64,000 bases of DNA from an uncultured bacterium (GTDB taxonomy: Bacteria > Acidobacteriota > Aminicenantia > Aminicenantales > CALLJL01). The stretch spans positions 124,001 through 188,000 of the forward strand of contig CALLJL010000002.1 of NCBI GenBank assembly GCA_938092135.1, read 5' to 3'. Each line of letters starts with the position of its first letter. Position 1 is the first letter of the stretch. Made by a program: the position numbers and the translations under genes. Below, piece after piece: positions 24,709-32,270 of the stretch. Below the pieces are notes generated by a model. It searched no databases. It was not told the origin of the DNA and saw nothing but the letters and a program-made list of their open reading frames with translations.

Positions 24709-24725
24709 GTGGGGAAATTTTCCTC
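24709..24725 (+). promoter_or_regulatory. Candidate enhancer site for the NtrC-type regulator
   Basis: GTGGGGAAATTTTCCTC contains a 15-bp dyad of the form G-G/A-GGAAA-N-TTTCC-C/T-C (six of seven arm positions symmetric). Its centre is 119 bp upstream of the -24 element at 24836. Closely related dyads stand at the same distance from the other sigma-54 site (40057-40090). The rest of 24678-24835 is AT-rich with no other feature recognised. Confidence 0.5.
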
Positions 24726-24835
24726 TTTTCCTTTTAATTAATTTTGAGGAGTTAAAAAAACAGAAAATAAGTTGCTATAATTTCAGATTTTTCTTATAGT
24801 TAGCTAGACCAGAAAGGAGAAATTTCTTTTACTTA

Positions 24836-24849
24836 GGCATGAATTTTGC
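24836..24849 (+). promoter_or_regulatory. Sigma-54 promoter of the group-3b hydrogenase operon
   Basis: AGGCATGAATTTTGCAT has GG (24836-24837) and GC (24848-24849) exactly 10 bases apart, with GGCA at -24 and TTTGCA at -12. It lies 71 bp upstream of the operon's first gene and faces it. A sigma-54 activator is encoded immediately upstream. Confidence 0.75.
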
Positions 24850-24897
24850 ATAAAATACGAACGGTTTTATTTTTAAAATTTTAGGAGGCTTATTTTT

Positions 24898-24933
24898 ATG
24901 CTTTTAAAAGGAAAAGGCCATGAGGATACTTAA
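24898..24933 (+). CDS. Possible leader peptide MLLKGKGHEDT overlapping the hydrogenase beta start
   Basis: ATG 24898 has the best ribosome site of the region (AGGAGG at 24883-24888, 9-base spacing) but reads only 11 codons to TAA at 24931-24933. The stop lies 13 bases inside the next gene, whose ATG is 24920 in another frame with a weaker GGAAAAGG site. This geometry suits translational coupling. No ORF-specific protein evidence exists, so it may equally be a relic. Confidence 0.35.
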   Translation: MLLKGKGHEDT

Positions 24934-25984
24934 ATTAAAAAAACTAAACCTCTTTTCTTTTTTACAGTCCCTATCTAACGGAATTGAGCTTTGGGCGCCT
25001 GTGAAAAAAGATAGTCAGACTGTTTTTCAATTTATCCTTCCTGAAGAAATAAACAAAATTAACCTCAATTTTACCCGAACGCTTTTGCCCCCAAAAAAAT
25101 TATTTATCCCCCCGAGCTTCAATATGTTTCAGGTTACTGCCAAAGGTTATAAAGAAGATTATAGCTGGATAAAAGATCGTATACTCTTTGGTCTTCATCC
25201 TTGCGACATTCATGGTTTGCTTACCCTTGATCGCATTTTTACTCAGAATTTCCCTGATTCTTATTATGTCCAAGCAAGACAAAAGACCCTCATTCTCGGA
25301 CTATCCTGTTGGCCCGACGAATATTGTCTTTGTCAATCAACCCATACCGATATTATTGAGGAAGGTTTCGATTTATTTTTCTCCGAGCTTGGCGATGATT
25401 ATCTTGTCTGGATTGGCTCCAGCCGCGGTGATGATCTCATTAGAATAAAACCCGAGTTCTTTGAAGAAAGCCTTGGAACAAAAGATATTGAAAAATACAT
25501 TGAGTGGCGGGAGAAAAGAGCCCAGGCTTTCAAGACAAAAATCAACTTCGTTTTTATGCCCGATTTAATGGAGCTCAAATACAATGATTCGGTCTGGGAG
25601 AGAGCCGGCACCGCCTGTTTGGCCTGTGGCTCCTGTTCAATGGTCTGTCCTACTTGCAATTGCTATAACGTTCGAGATGAAATTCTTCTGGGAGATAAAC
25701 CTGGACGGAGGGTTCGAGAATGGGATTCCTGTACGCTGCTCGAATATTCTCTGGTGGCTGGAGGGGAAAATTTCCGGAGTAAAAAATCTTCGCGTCTGAA
25801 ACTTTGGTATACCCATAAACTTCAGGCCTTCGGTTCTAAATATGGCAAGCCCAGCTGCGTTGGCTGTGGCCGTTGCCTTGTGACCTGCCCCGTAGGCATC
25901 AATGTTAAATCAATCTCCGATTCTCTGGAGGGGAAAAAGGTTGATGCCTTCTGGGCTCGTTTTTCTATTGAGGTGAAACCATGA
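24920..25984 (+). CDS. Group-3b hydrogenase (sulfhydrogenase) beta-type iron-sulfur subunit
   Basis: A 354-residue electron-transfer subunit like HydB/HyhB of archaeal sulfhydrogenases. N-terminal LFSFLQSL and WAPVKK match the family opening. CCG-like cysteines occur in LSCWPDEYCLCQS, and two [4Fe-4S] motifs sit near the C-terminus (CLACGSCSMVCPTC, CVGCGRCLVTCPVG). It should pass electrons from the small subunit to the flavoprotein. It is first in a four-gene operon under the sigma-54 promoter and overlaps the next gene by 4 bp. ATG 24920 fits the family N-terminus better than the upstream ATG. Confidence 0.88.
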   Translation: MRILKLKKLNLFSFLQSLSNGIELWAPVKKDSQTVFQFILPEEINKINLNFTRTLLPPKKLFIPPSFNMFQVTAKGYKEDYSWIKDRILFGLHPCDIHGLLTLDRIFTQNFPDSYYVQARQKTLILGLSCWPDEYCLCQSTHTDIIEEGFDLFFSELGDDYLVWIGSSRGDDLIRIKPEFFEESLGTKDIEKYIEWREKRAQAFKTKINFVFMPDLMELKYNDSVWERAGTACLACGSCSMVCPTCNCYNVRDEILLGDKPGRRVREWDSCTLLEYSLVAGGENFRSKKSSRLKLWYTHKLQAFGSKYGKPSCVGCGRCLVTCPVGINVKSISDSLEGKKVDAFWARFSIEVKP

Positions 25985-26838
25985 AACCTGAAACAAAATT
26001 AAATCAATCCAATCCCTTTCTGCCTGAACCAGCCCGAATAGTTCGGGCTTATAACTTAACCCAGGATGTGAGGTTTTTTCAAGTTAGACTCGTTGATATG
26101 GAAAAAGCTTTGAGCTTTCGTTATCGGCCTGGCCAATTTGCCATGATTTCCGTTTTAGGTGCAGGTGAGGCTCCCTTTTCGATATCTTCGACGCCATCTC
26201 GACCGGGATTACTCGAGTTTTGTATCCGGAAGGTTGGAACGGTGACCAACGCTCTTTTTCGGCTCAGGGAGAATTCCCTTATTGGCCTTCGTGGTCCCTA
26301 TGGTAATGGCTTCCCCATAGAAGCTATGGAAGGAAAAGATGTTTTAATCGTCGTGGGTGGGCTTGGAGCCGCCCCTTTGCGCTCAGTTCTTCTTTATTGT
26401 CTTGACAATCGAGACCAATTTGGCCGGGTCATTGTTCTTTATGGGGCTAAAAGGCCAGCAGAAATGATTTTCCGGGAAGAATATTTTGATTTGAAAAAGA
26501 GAGTCGATCTTGAATGCCATTTAGCAGTCGACGCCGATGATACTGGAACCTGGACGGAAAATATAGGTGTAGTTACAACCCTTTTTCCCAAGGTCAAAGA
26601 TATCAATCCAGCTAACACCTACGCCTTAGTTTGTGGGCCTCCTGTTATGTATAAATTTGTCATCAAAGAGCTGGTTAAACTTAATATACCCAAACATCAA
26701 ATTCTCATGACTCTTGAAAGAAGAATGAAGTGTGGAGTGGGTAAATGCGGTCATTGTGCGATTGACTACATTTACACCTGCCTTGATGGCCCTGTTTTCA
26801 CTTACTGGGATGTGCTCCACATGAGAGAGCTTATTTAG
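25981..26838 (+). CDS. Group-3b hydrogenase gamma-type FAD/NAD(P)-binding subunit
   Basis: A 285-residue flavoprotein of the ferredoxin-reductase type. FAD-binding RPGQFAMIS, APFSISSTP and the pyrophosphate loop LRGPYGNGF come first. The NAD(P) domain follows with VGGLGAAPLRS and CGPPVMYKF. A C-terminal [2Fe-2S] site uses KCGVGKCGHC and a further Cys in YTCLDG. It reduces NAD(P)+ with electrons from H2, or the reverse, as HydG does in sulfhydrogenase and PyrK in dihydroorotate dehydrogenase. It lies between the beta and small subunit genes. Confidence 0.88.
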   Translation: MKPETKLNQSNPFLPEPARIVRAYNLTQDVRFFQVRLVDMEKALSFRYRPGQFAMISVLGAGEAPFSISSTPSRPGLLEFCIRKVGTVTNALFRLRENSLIGLRGPYGNGFPIEAMEGKDVLIVVGGLGAAPLRSVLLYCLDNRDQFGRVIVLYGAKRPAEMIFREEYFDLKKRVDLECHLAVDADDTGTWTENIGVVTTLFPKVKDINPANTYALVCGPPVMYKFVIKELVKLNIPKHQILMTLERRMKCGVGKCGHCAIDYIYTCLDGPVFTYWDVLHMRELI

Positions 26839-26849
26839 GGAGGAACAAG

Positions 26850-27626
26850 ATGGAAAAATTAAAAATAGGCATTTTTGAATTAACAGGCTGCGCAGGCTGC
26901 GCTCTCCTTATTCTTGATTGCGAATCACAACTTGTCGATATTTTTTCGGCCGCTGATATTGAGGCCTTTCTTATGGCTAAAAGTGATAATAGCGACGGCC
27001 CTGTCGATATTGCCTTGATTGAAGGTACAGTCACGACCGAAGAAGAAAAGGAAGAGCTTTTGGCTATCCGCCGGCGCGCTGGCTTGGTCATCGCTATAGG
27101 CAATTGCGCTTGCGAAGGGGGAATTCAGGCTGCCCTGACTGCTTCAGGTAATTGGTCCAAAGAATTTCGTCAGGTTTATAAAGATTTAAAGCCTACCAAT
27201 GTTAGGCCTATACCTTCTCAGCCTATAGATACCTTCATTAAGGTTGATTATTATCTTCCCGGCTGTCCCATCGGCCAAGAACAATTTTTAACTACTTTTA
27301 CTCGGCTTCTGGCCGGTCATCCCCCTGAACTTTACCGTTTTCCCGTTTGTATGGAATGTAAATGGCGGGAAAACGAATGTCTTCTCAATAAAAATATTGC
27401 CTGTCTTGGCCCTCTGACTAAGGCTGGTTGTGGAGCCGTCTGCCCCAGTCACAATTTGCCCTGTGTTGGCTGCTGGGGGCCGGCCGAAGAAGCCAATCGA
27501 TCGGCTGAATTTAAGCTTCTGCTTGAAAAAGGATTCGATCCGGAAAGCCTTCAGCGAAAAATGGCCATTTATTCAGGTACAACCATTGTGGACTTTTTTA
27601 ACTCTTTGAAAAAGGAGAGGCGATGA
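26850..27626 (+). CDS. [NiFe] hydrogenase small subunit, group 3b-like
   Basis: A 258-residue small subunit with the proximal cluster motif LTGCAGCALLIL and GNCACEGG. YLPGCPIG and the C-terminal cluster cysteines CMECKWREN, CLGPLTKAGCGAVC and CVGCWGP complete the set. No Tat signal, so cytoplasmic. GGAGG lies just ahead of the ATG. It joins the beta-gamma diaphorase pair to the large subunit whose gene overlaps its end by 4 bp. Length and motifs agree with sulfhydrogenase delta subunits. Confidence 0.9.
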   Translation: MEKLKIGIFELTGCAGCALLILDCESQLVDIFSAADIEAFLMAKSDNSDGPVDIALIEGTVTTEEEKEELLAIRRRAGLVIAIGNCACEGGIQAALTASGNWSKEFRQVYKDLKPTNVRPIPSQPIDTFIKVDYYLPGCPIGQEQFLTTFTRLLAGHPPELYRFPVCMECKWRENECLLNKNIACLGPLTKAGCGAVCPSHNLPCVGCWGPAEEANRSAEFKLLLEKGFDPESLQRKMAIYSGTTIVDFFNSLKKERR

Positions 27627-29365
27627 CGATGAAAACCATAACCATTGACCATTTAGCTCGGGTTGAAGGTAATGGTGGTCTCATGGTCACGATTGATGGC
27701 CAGGCGGTCACTGAGGTCAAATTTCTCATCAATGAAGGTCCCCGATTGATCGAAAGGCTGTCTGTCGGCAAAACACCCGAAGAAGATGTAAGCCTTGTCC
27801 CCAGGATCTGTGCCATTTGTACTCTTTCCCATAAAAATGCGGTCCTCAGAGCTATTGAAAATGCCCTCGGAGTTAAGGTACCGCCAAAGGTTACTCTTCT
27901 TCGAGAGCTCATGCATCTCGGCGAATTTATCGAAAGTCACTCTCTCCATCTTTATTATCTCGCTCTTCCTGATTATGTTGGCTTTCCTAATGCTATTGCC
28001 ATGGCCTCCCGCTTCCCCTTGGAAGTTAAAATTGCCCTGGAGATGAAGCAGTTCGGTAACCATATCATGAAAATTCTGAGTGGCCGCTTCATTCATGGCG
28101 AAAATCCTGTCATTGGTGGATTTGGGCGATATCCCACAAAGGAGGAGCTTCTTTTTATTAAAGCCAGGGCAATCCAATTCATGCCTTTTGTGCATAAAAC
28201 TACTGAAATCTTCTGCAGTTTACCTTATCCTGATATACCCGAGGATGAAACGATTTTTGCCTGCTGTGAACCTGGCGATGGCGAATATGGATTATGGGGA
28301 GAGGAAATTCTGATTTCGACGGGAGAAAAAATTCACCGCGACGATTATTGTAAACTAACCAACGAATTTCTCGTTCCCCATTCGACAGCTAAAAGAAGCC
28401 GTTATCAGGGAAAAACCTATACTGTGGGCGCTCAGGCAAGAGTTAATCTGCTAGGAGAAAGACTTAAAGGCGAAGCTAAAAGGATGTTAAGCCGCTTTTA
28501 CAATGATCGCTGGAAGCGAAACCCCCTCTTTCAAAATGCGGCTCAGGCTATCGAAATCATGTATTGCTTTGAACGAATTCCTGAGGTTGTCGATGAAATC
28601 CTGAAATATCCGGAAGATCCTGGAATTGTTGGCTACTCAGCCAAGAATGGCCAGGGAACCGGCTTAGTTGAAGCTCCTCGAGGTTTATTAATCCATCACT
28701 ATGAAATTGAAAATGGTCGCGTTACCTACGCTGATATTATTACCCCCACAGCCCAAAATGCTGAAGAAATTGAACGGTATTGCCTCTTAGCTGCGCAGAA
28801 GCTTCTTGAACAGGGAAAAGAAGACCTTATAAAAGACAGGCTTGAATTGATTGTTCGAGCCTTTGACCCCTGCATCAGCTGCTCAACCCATATCGTTGAA
28901 ATAAAAAAGATGGATGGAACCTTATGGGAAGACAAGCTCAAGCAATTTAAAGCCACTAATCCAGTAATTATTGGCCTGGGCAACCTCTCTTACGGAGATG
29001 ACAAAGCGGGCTTAGTTATTGTTCAAGAATTAAAGGCTGAAGGGCTCGCTGATATTTATTCGGAAGAGGAAGTTGTCGAAAACGAAACCTTCTGGACTGA
29101 AGTTGAAGGAAGACCGATTCTCTTTGTTGATGCCCTAAATTTTGGAGCAGAGCCGGGTCGAATAACTCTTGTTCCTTTAACCCAGCTTCTGTGGAATAGC
29201 TCTTTGACTCATCGCTTAATGCCAACGCTGCTTTCCTGGCTCAGCCCGGAGACAATTAAGAAAGCCTATCTTTTGGGTATTCAGCCTTTATCTATACAAA
29301 ATGGCTCTCTTTCTCAGCCCGTCGCTCAGGCTATCGAAAAAGTTGTAGATATTTTAAAAAAGTAA
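27623..29365 (+). CDS. [NiFe] hydrogenase large subunit fused to its M52 maturation protease
   Basis: Residues 1-423 are a complete group-3b-like large subunit with ligands in RICAICTLSH (Cys63, Cys66) and DPCISCSTH (415-423). After a linker of about 23 residues, residues 447-580 are a HycI/HybD-type M52 endopeptidase: IIGLGNLSYGDDKAG, FVDALNFGAEPG, THRLMP and AYLLGIQPLSI. The three nickel-binding ligands of the family are present as Asp460, Asp503 and His530. Normal precursors end in a short tail, cut after the last His by a separate enzyme. Here the tail is the enzyme, so cleavage after His423 would release the protease. The protease part spans about 28958-29365. There is no stop or frameshift trace at the junction. 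Confidence 0.9.
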   Translation: MTMKTITIDHLARVEGNGGLMVTIDGQAVTEVKFLINEGPRLIERLSVGKTPEEDVSLVPRICAICTLSHKNAVLRAIENALGVKVPPKVTLLRELMHLGEFIESHSLHLYYLALPDYVGFPNAIAMASRFPLEVKIALEMKQFGNHIMKILSGRFIHGENPVIGGFGRYPTKEELLFIKARAIQFMPFVHKTTEIFCSLPYPDIPEDETIFACCEPGDGEYGLWGEEILISTGEKIHRDDYCKLTNEFLVPHSTAKRSRYQGKTYTVGAQARVNLLGERLKGEAKRMLSRFYNDRWKRNPLFQNAAQAIEIMYCFERIPEVVDEILKYPEDPGIVGYSAKNGQGTGLVEAPRGLLIHHYEIENGRVTYADIITPTAQNAEEIERYCLLAAQKLLEQGKEDLIKDRLELIVRAFDPCISCSTHIVEIKKMDGTLWEDKLKQFKATNPVIIGLGNLSYGDDKAGLVIVQELKAEGLADIYSEEEVVENETFWTEVEGRPILFVDALNFGAEPGRITLVPLTQLLWNSSLTHRLMPTLLSWLSPETIKKAYLLGIQPLSIQNGSLSQPVAQAIEKVVDILKK

Positions 29366-29375
29366 ATAAAAAAGC

Positions 29376-29400
29376 AGAGCATAAGATAAAGCTCTTTTTT
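29376..29400 (+). terminator. Terminator after the group-3b operon
   Basis: AGAGC (29376-29380) pairs with GCTCT (29391-29395), followed by six T. It lies 11 bp after the large-subunit stop codon. The stem is short (5 bp), so efficiency may be moderate. Confidence 0.55.
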
Positions 29401-29402
29401 CC

Positions 29403-29486
29403 GCGTCCAGTGGCGTCAAAATTATAGGGCAATCGCTTGCCCTGCCTGCCTATAAATCCTGCATCAATCCTGTGGCCACTGGACGC
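29403..29486 (+). repeat. 84-bp palindromic element with 12-bp perfect inverted ends
   Basis: GCGTCCAGTGGC (29403-29414) and GCCACTGGACGC (29475-29486) are perfect inverted repeats. Inside is a 7-bp hairpin AGGGCAA/TTGCCCT (29426-29443) with a TCGC loop. CTTTTTT flanks both sides (left copy 29394-29400, right copy starting at the element's last C). As RNA it would fold into a long nested structure ending in a T-run, so it could act as a second terminator or a small RNA. As DNA it looks like a REP or MITE-type element. No transposase is nearby. Confidence 0.6.
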
Positions 29487-29753
29487 TTTTTTAATATTAA
29501 ATTCAAAAAAAATCAAGCCTTTTCAAAGATTCTTTACTTTGTTAAAATTATTTTTCTAAAATTAGGTGGAATTTATGGAATAAAAGTGGGGAGAATTACC
29601 TCAAGTTAATTATTAAATTAAATTAAAATTATGAGAATAGAAAAAATTGATAATAATTCTTTTATTTTCAATTATTTAGCCAAAGCAAACTCTTCCTATT
29701 ACCCGACTAATTGGCACATTAATTGCTCTTTATCGAAGAGCAGGAAAAAGATA

Positions 29754-30146
29754 ATGTCATTATCTCAAAAGAAAAGGATTCTTATCATTGACCCTGACCC
29801 TAAAGAAAGAAGGGACATTGCTCTTCAACTTGAAGACGAATTTTATTCCATTGACACCGGAAAAAATTTATCGGAAGCTTTGAAAAAAATAAGTGAAGGC
29901 GGTTACCATTGTCTTCTTCTTGAAGTGGATTTACCTGAAATGAAGGGCTATGAAGCGGTCCCTATTATTAAGAGCCTCGATCCTAAACTCAAAATTATCA
30001 TGATGACAAAGAAAAATTCAAAGAAACTTGAAGCTAAGGTTAGAGAACAGGACATCTTTTTTTATTACATTAAATCTTTCGGCTTAGAAGAGTTAAAATT
30101 AGCTATAAAAAATGCATTTATTCCTGATGAAAGGAGGAATAATTAA
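29754..30146 (+). CDS. Stand-alone pseudo-receiver protein (phospho-Asp replaced by Glu)
   Basis: A 130-residue receiver-fold protein. Aligned by eye to the NtrC-type receiver at 23310, its LLLEVDLPEMKG has Glu57 where the phospho-Asp should be, and the acidic pocket reads IIDPDPKE. The Thr/Ser and Lys positions (MMTKK, YIKSF) are kept, with Pro after Lys changed to Ser. It is therefore probably not phosphorylated normally and may be locked in one state. ATG 29754 is chosen because AGGAAAAAG lies just upstream and the domain starts here; a longer frame from 29631 adds 41 low-complexity residues. It is followed directly by a normal receiver gene. Confidence 0.7.
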   Translation: MSLSQKKRILIIDPDPKERRDIALQLEDEFYSIDTGKNLSEALKKISEGGYHCLLLEVDLPEMKGYEAVPIIKSLDPKLKIIMMTKKNSKKLEAKVREQDIFFYYIKSFGLEELKLAIKNAFIPDERRNN

Positions 30147-30547
30147 TGAGCGCTAAGAAAATTCTGGTCATTGATGACGACCCTGATTTTGTAGCTGCGG
30201 TAACGCCCATCCTTAAATCGGCTCTTTATGAAGTAGCTACTGCTTCTAATCCTACCGAAGCTAAAGAAAAAATCTTTTCCGAAAAGCCTGATTTAATTCT
30301 CCTTGATATTATGATGGACAGTCTTTTCGACGGGTTCTCTCTCTGCCATGCCATTAAAACTTCCCGGGAGTTCAGAGAATTCAAGGATATTCCGATAATT
30401 TTCGTTTCCGCCGTTAAAGAGGTTGCTGGGACTCGCTTCCAGTTTAAGGGCGAGGAACAGGGGATGGTCGGTCCTGATGATTATATTGACAAGCCCATTG
30501 ATCCAGCTGACCTTCTGGCCCGAATCGAAAAGCTACTCAAAAAATAA
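30146..30547 (+). CDS. Stand-alone receiver-domain protein
   Basis: A 133-residue single receiver with intact acidic pair (VIDDDPD), phospho-Asp in LILLDIMMD, a Ser in FVSAVKE and the Lys in YIDKPIDP. There is no output domain, so it probably acts by protein contact or as a phosphate relay, as CheY-like proteins do. It overlaps the pseudo-receiver stop by one base, with AAGGAGG before its ATG. It is about 100 bp upstream of the receiver-kinase gene. Confidence 0.8.
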   Translation: MSAKKILVIDDDPDFVAAVTPILKSALYEVATASNPTEAKEKIFSEKPDLILLDIMMDSLFDGFSLCHAIKTSREFREFKDIPIIFVSAVKEVAGTRFQFKGEEQGMVGPDDYIDKPIDPADLLARIEKLLKK

Positions 30548-30648
30548 AAAATTTTAAAAAATTACCTTTCTTTTTTTCAATTTTGATTATTTCTTTGCCT
30601 TTTTTGAAGTAAAATATATTTTAGCCTTTAGAATGGAGCTTCAATCGA

Positions 30649-31752
30649 ATGAATGATAAGCCCCTCATTCTGGTCATTGATGATGAAGAGGCCATGCGTG
30701 ATTCCTGCACTCAAATCCTGGTTAAACATGGCTTCCGAGTCGAAACGGCCCCTGATGGTCAAAGTGGCTTGGAAAAAGCAGCTTCTCTAAAACCTGATTT
30801 AGCTCTAATTGACCTCAAAATGCCAGGTATAAGCGGCCTTGATGTTCTTAATAAAATCAAAGAAATAGACTCTGAAATTATTTCTATCGTCATTACAGGT
30901 TATGCTACCGTTGAATCGGCCGTTGAAGCTATGAAAAGGGGAGCCTATGATTTTCTCCCCAAACCCTTTACGCCCGAAGAATTGCGAATTATCATCCGTC
31001 GCGCCCTTGAACGGCGGGAGCTGGCCAGGGAGGCGGAAAAGTTAAAGCGAGAGAAAAAGCTTCTTGAAGAAAATTTTATTACCTTGGTTTCCCATCAGCT
31101 GCGAAGCCCCCTCATTGCTATTCAGCAATATTTTGAAACTATTCTTGGTGGTTATGCCGGTGAAATGAGTCCGCAAATTAAGGATATGATGCTTCGAGCG
31201 AAAGAAAGAATTAAAGACTTGCTCCAGCTAATTAATGATTGGCTTGATTTGGCTCGAATAAATCGTCAAGAACTCGTCACCCGATTCAAACCTGTCGGGC
31301 TTCAAGCCCTATTGCAAAAGCAAATTGAAACTTTTATGCCTTTAGCTAAAGAATCCTCAATCACCATCAATCTAGAAAGAGAAGCTTCTTCTGACACAGT
31401 CATGGCTGACGAACAAAGCTTAGAACAAGCTTTGGCCAACATTATCCATAATGCTATTAAATACAATCGTCCTGGAGGAAAAGTTATCATTCGGCTTTGG
31501 GAGAAAAATAGCTCACTGGCCATTGACATCGAAGATACAGGAATAGGCATTCCACCTGAACACCTTCCCCATATCTTCGATCAATTTTATCGAGTTCCCC
31601 TTACCGGCCGGGGTATGACTAAGGGGACAGGCCTCGGCCTCTCCATTGCCAAAAAGATTATCGAAGCTCATGATGGTCGCATCGAGGTTAAAAGCGTACC
31701 CAATAAGGGAAGTACATTCACGGTCATTCTTCCCTTGGCCCGAACCCCATGA
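30649..31752 (+). CDS. Receiver-histidine kinase hybrid
   Basis: A 367-residue cytoplasmic protein with an N-terminal receiver (VIDDEEAM, phospho-Asp in LIDLKMPG, Lys in LPKPFTPEE). HisKA follows with LVSHQLRSPL (phospho-His near residue 146), then HATPase with N-box NIIHNAIKYN, G1 DTGIGIPPEH and GTGLGLSIA. The receiver closely resembles that of the sigma-54 regulator at 23310, including ITGYATVESAVEAMKRGAYD. It overlaps the M52 protease gene by 4 bp, which puts it in the hydrogenase maturation operon. It may link maturation genes to the two-component system. Confidence 0.85.
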   Translation: MNDKPLILVIDDEEAMRDSCTQILVKHGFRVETAPDGQSGLEKAASLKPDLALIDLKMPGISGLDVLNKIKEIDSEIISIVITGYATVESAVEAMKRGAYDFLPKPFTPEELRIIIRRALERRELAREAEKLKREKKLLEENFITLVSHQLRSPLIAIQQYFETILGGYAGEMSPQIKDMMLRAKERIKDLLQLINDWLDLARINRQELVTRFKPVGLQALLQKQIETFMPLAKESSITINLEREASSDTVMADEQSLEQALANIIHNAIKYNRPGGKVIIRLWEKNSSLAIDIEDTGIGIPPEHLPHIFDQFYRVPLTGRGMTKGTGLGLSIAKKIIEAHDGRIEVKSVPNKGSTFTVILPLARTP

Positions 31753-32270
31753 AAACTCTTGTCCTTGGCCTCGGCAATGAGCTTTATGGAGATGATGGTA
31801 TTGGTATTTATGTTATTGAAGCCTTGAAAAAAGAATTTTTGGGCGAAGAAAAAAATTCTTCATTGATTCCCGGACCTTATGGCCCCATTGAATTTGTCGC
31901 CACGAATTCCACAGGTTTAGCCCTTCTTGATTTTATCATCGGATACGACCGTTTGATCGTCATTGATACTATAAAACAGGTTCAACCTCAGACCGGCCGA
32001 ATTAGAATTCTTAGAGAGAAAGATTTAAGAGATATTCCTGGACCTTCGCCCCATTATTTATCCTTCCCTCAGATATTGCAGATAGGACGAGTTGCCGGTT
32101 TGCCTGTTCCCAAAGAAATTATAATCGTGGCTATTGAAGCTAAAAATATTTATCATCTGGGCGAAAATCTTTCCGAAGAAATGAAGGCCAGCCTGCCAAC
32201 CATCATCAATGAAGTTAAATCTATTTTAGGCCTTTCGAGCAATGAATCGCAAAGAAATAACAGTCTTTGA
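31749..32270 (+). CDS. Hydrogenase maturation protease, peptidase family M52
   Basis: Endopeptidase that trims the C-terminus of a [NiFe] large subunit after nickel insertion. The 173-residue protein has GLGNELYGDDGIG (Asp16), VIDTIK (Asp73) and SPHYLS (His102), the three metal ligands of the HybD/HyaD type, and GRVAGLPVPKEIIIVAIE near the end. Because the 3b large subunit carries its own protease, this enzyme more likely processes the Mvh-type subunit at 19736. Its stop overlaps hypB by 29 bp. Confidence 0.88.
   Translation: MKTLVLGLGNELYGDDGIGIYVIEALKKEFLGEEKNSSLIPGPYGPIEFVATNSTGLALLDFIIGYDRLIVIDTIKQVQPQTGRIRILREKDLRDIPGPSPHYLSFPQILQIGRVAGLPVPKEIIIVAIEAKNIYHLGENLSEEMKASLPTIINEVKSILGLSSNESQRNNSL

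Noticed and set aside
27653-28195. 180-codon frame on the minus strand inside the large-subunit gene
   Set aside because: Entirely within a strongly recognised gene on the other strand, with no ribosome site and no domain.
28870-28960. Large subunit-protease fusion explained by a lost stop codon
   Set aside because: The linker is in frame with normal codon use and all protease motifs are intact. There is no ribosome site and no suitable start codon for a separate protease before GLGNLSYGDD.
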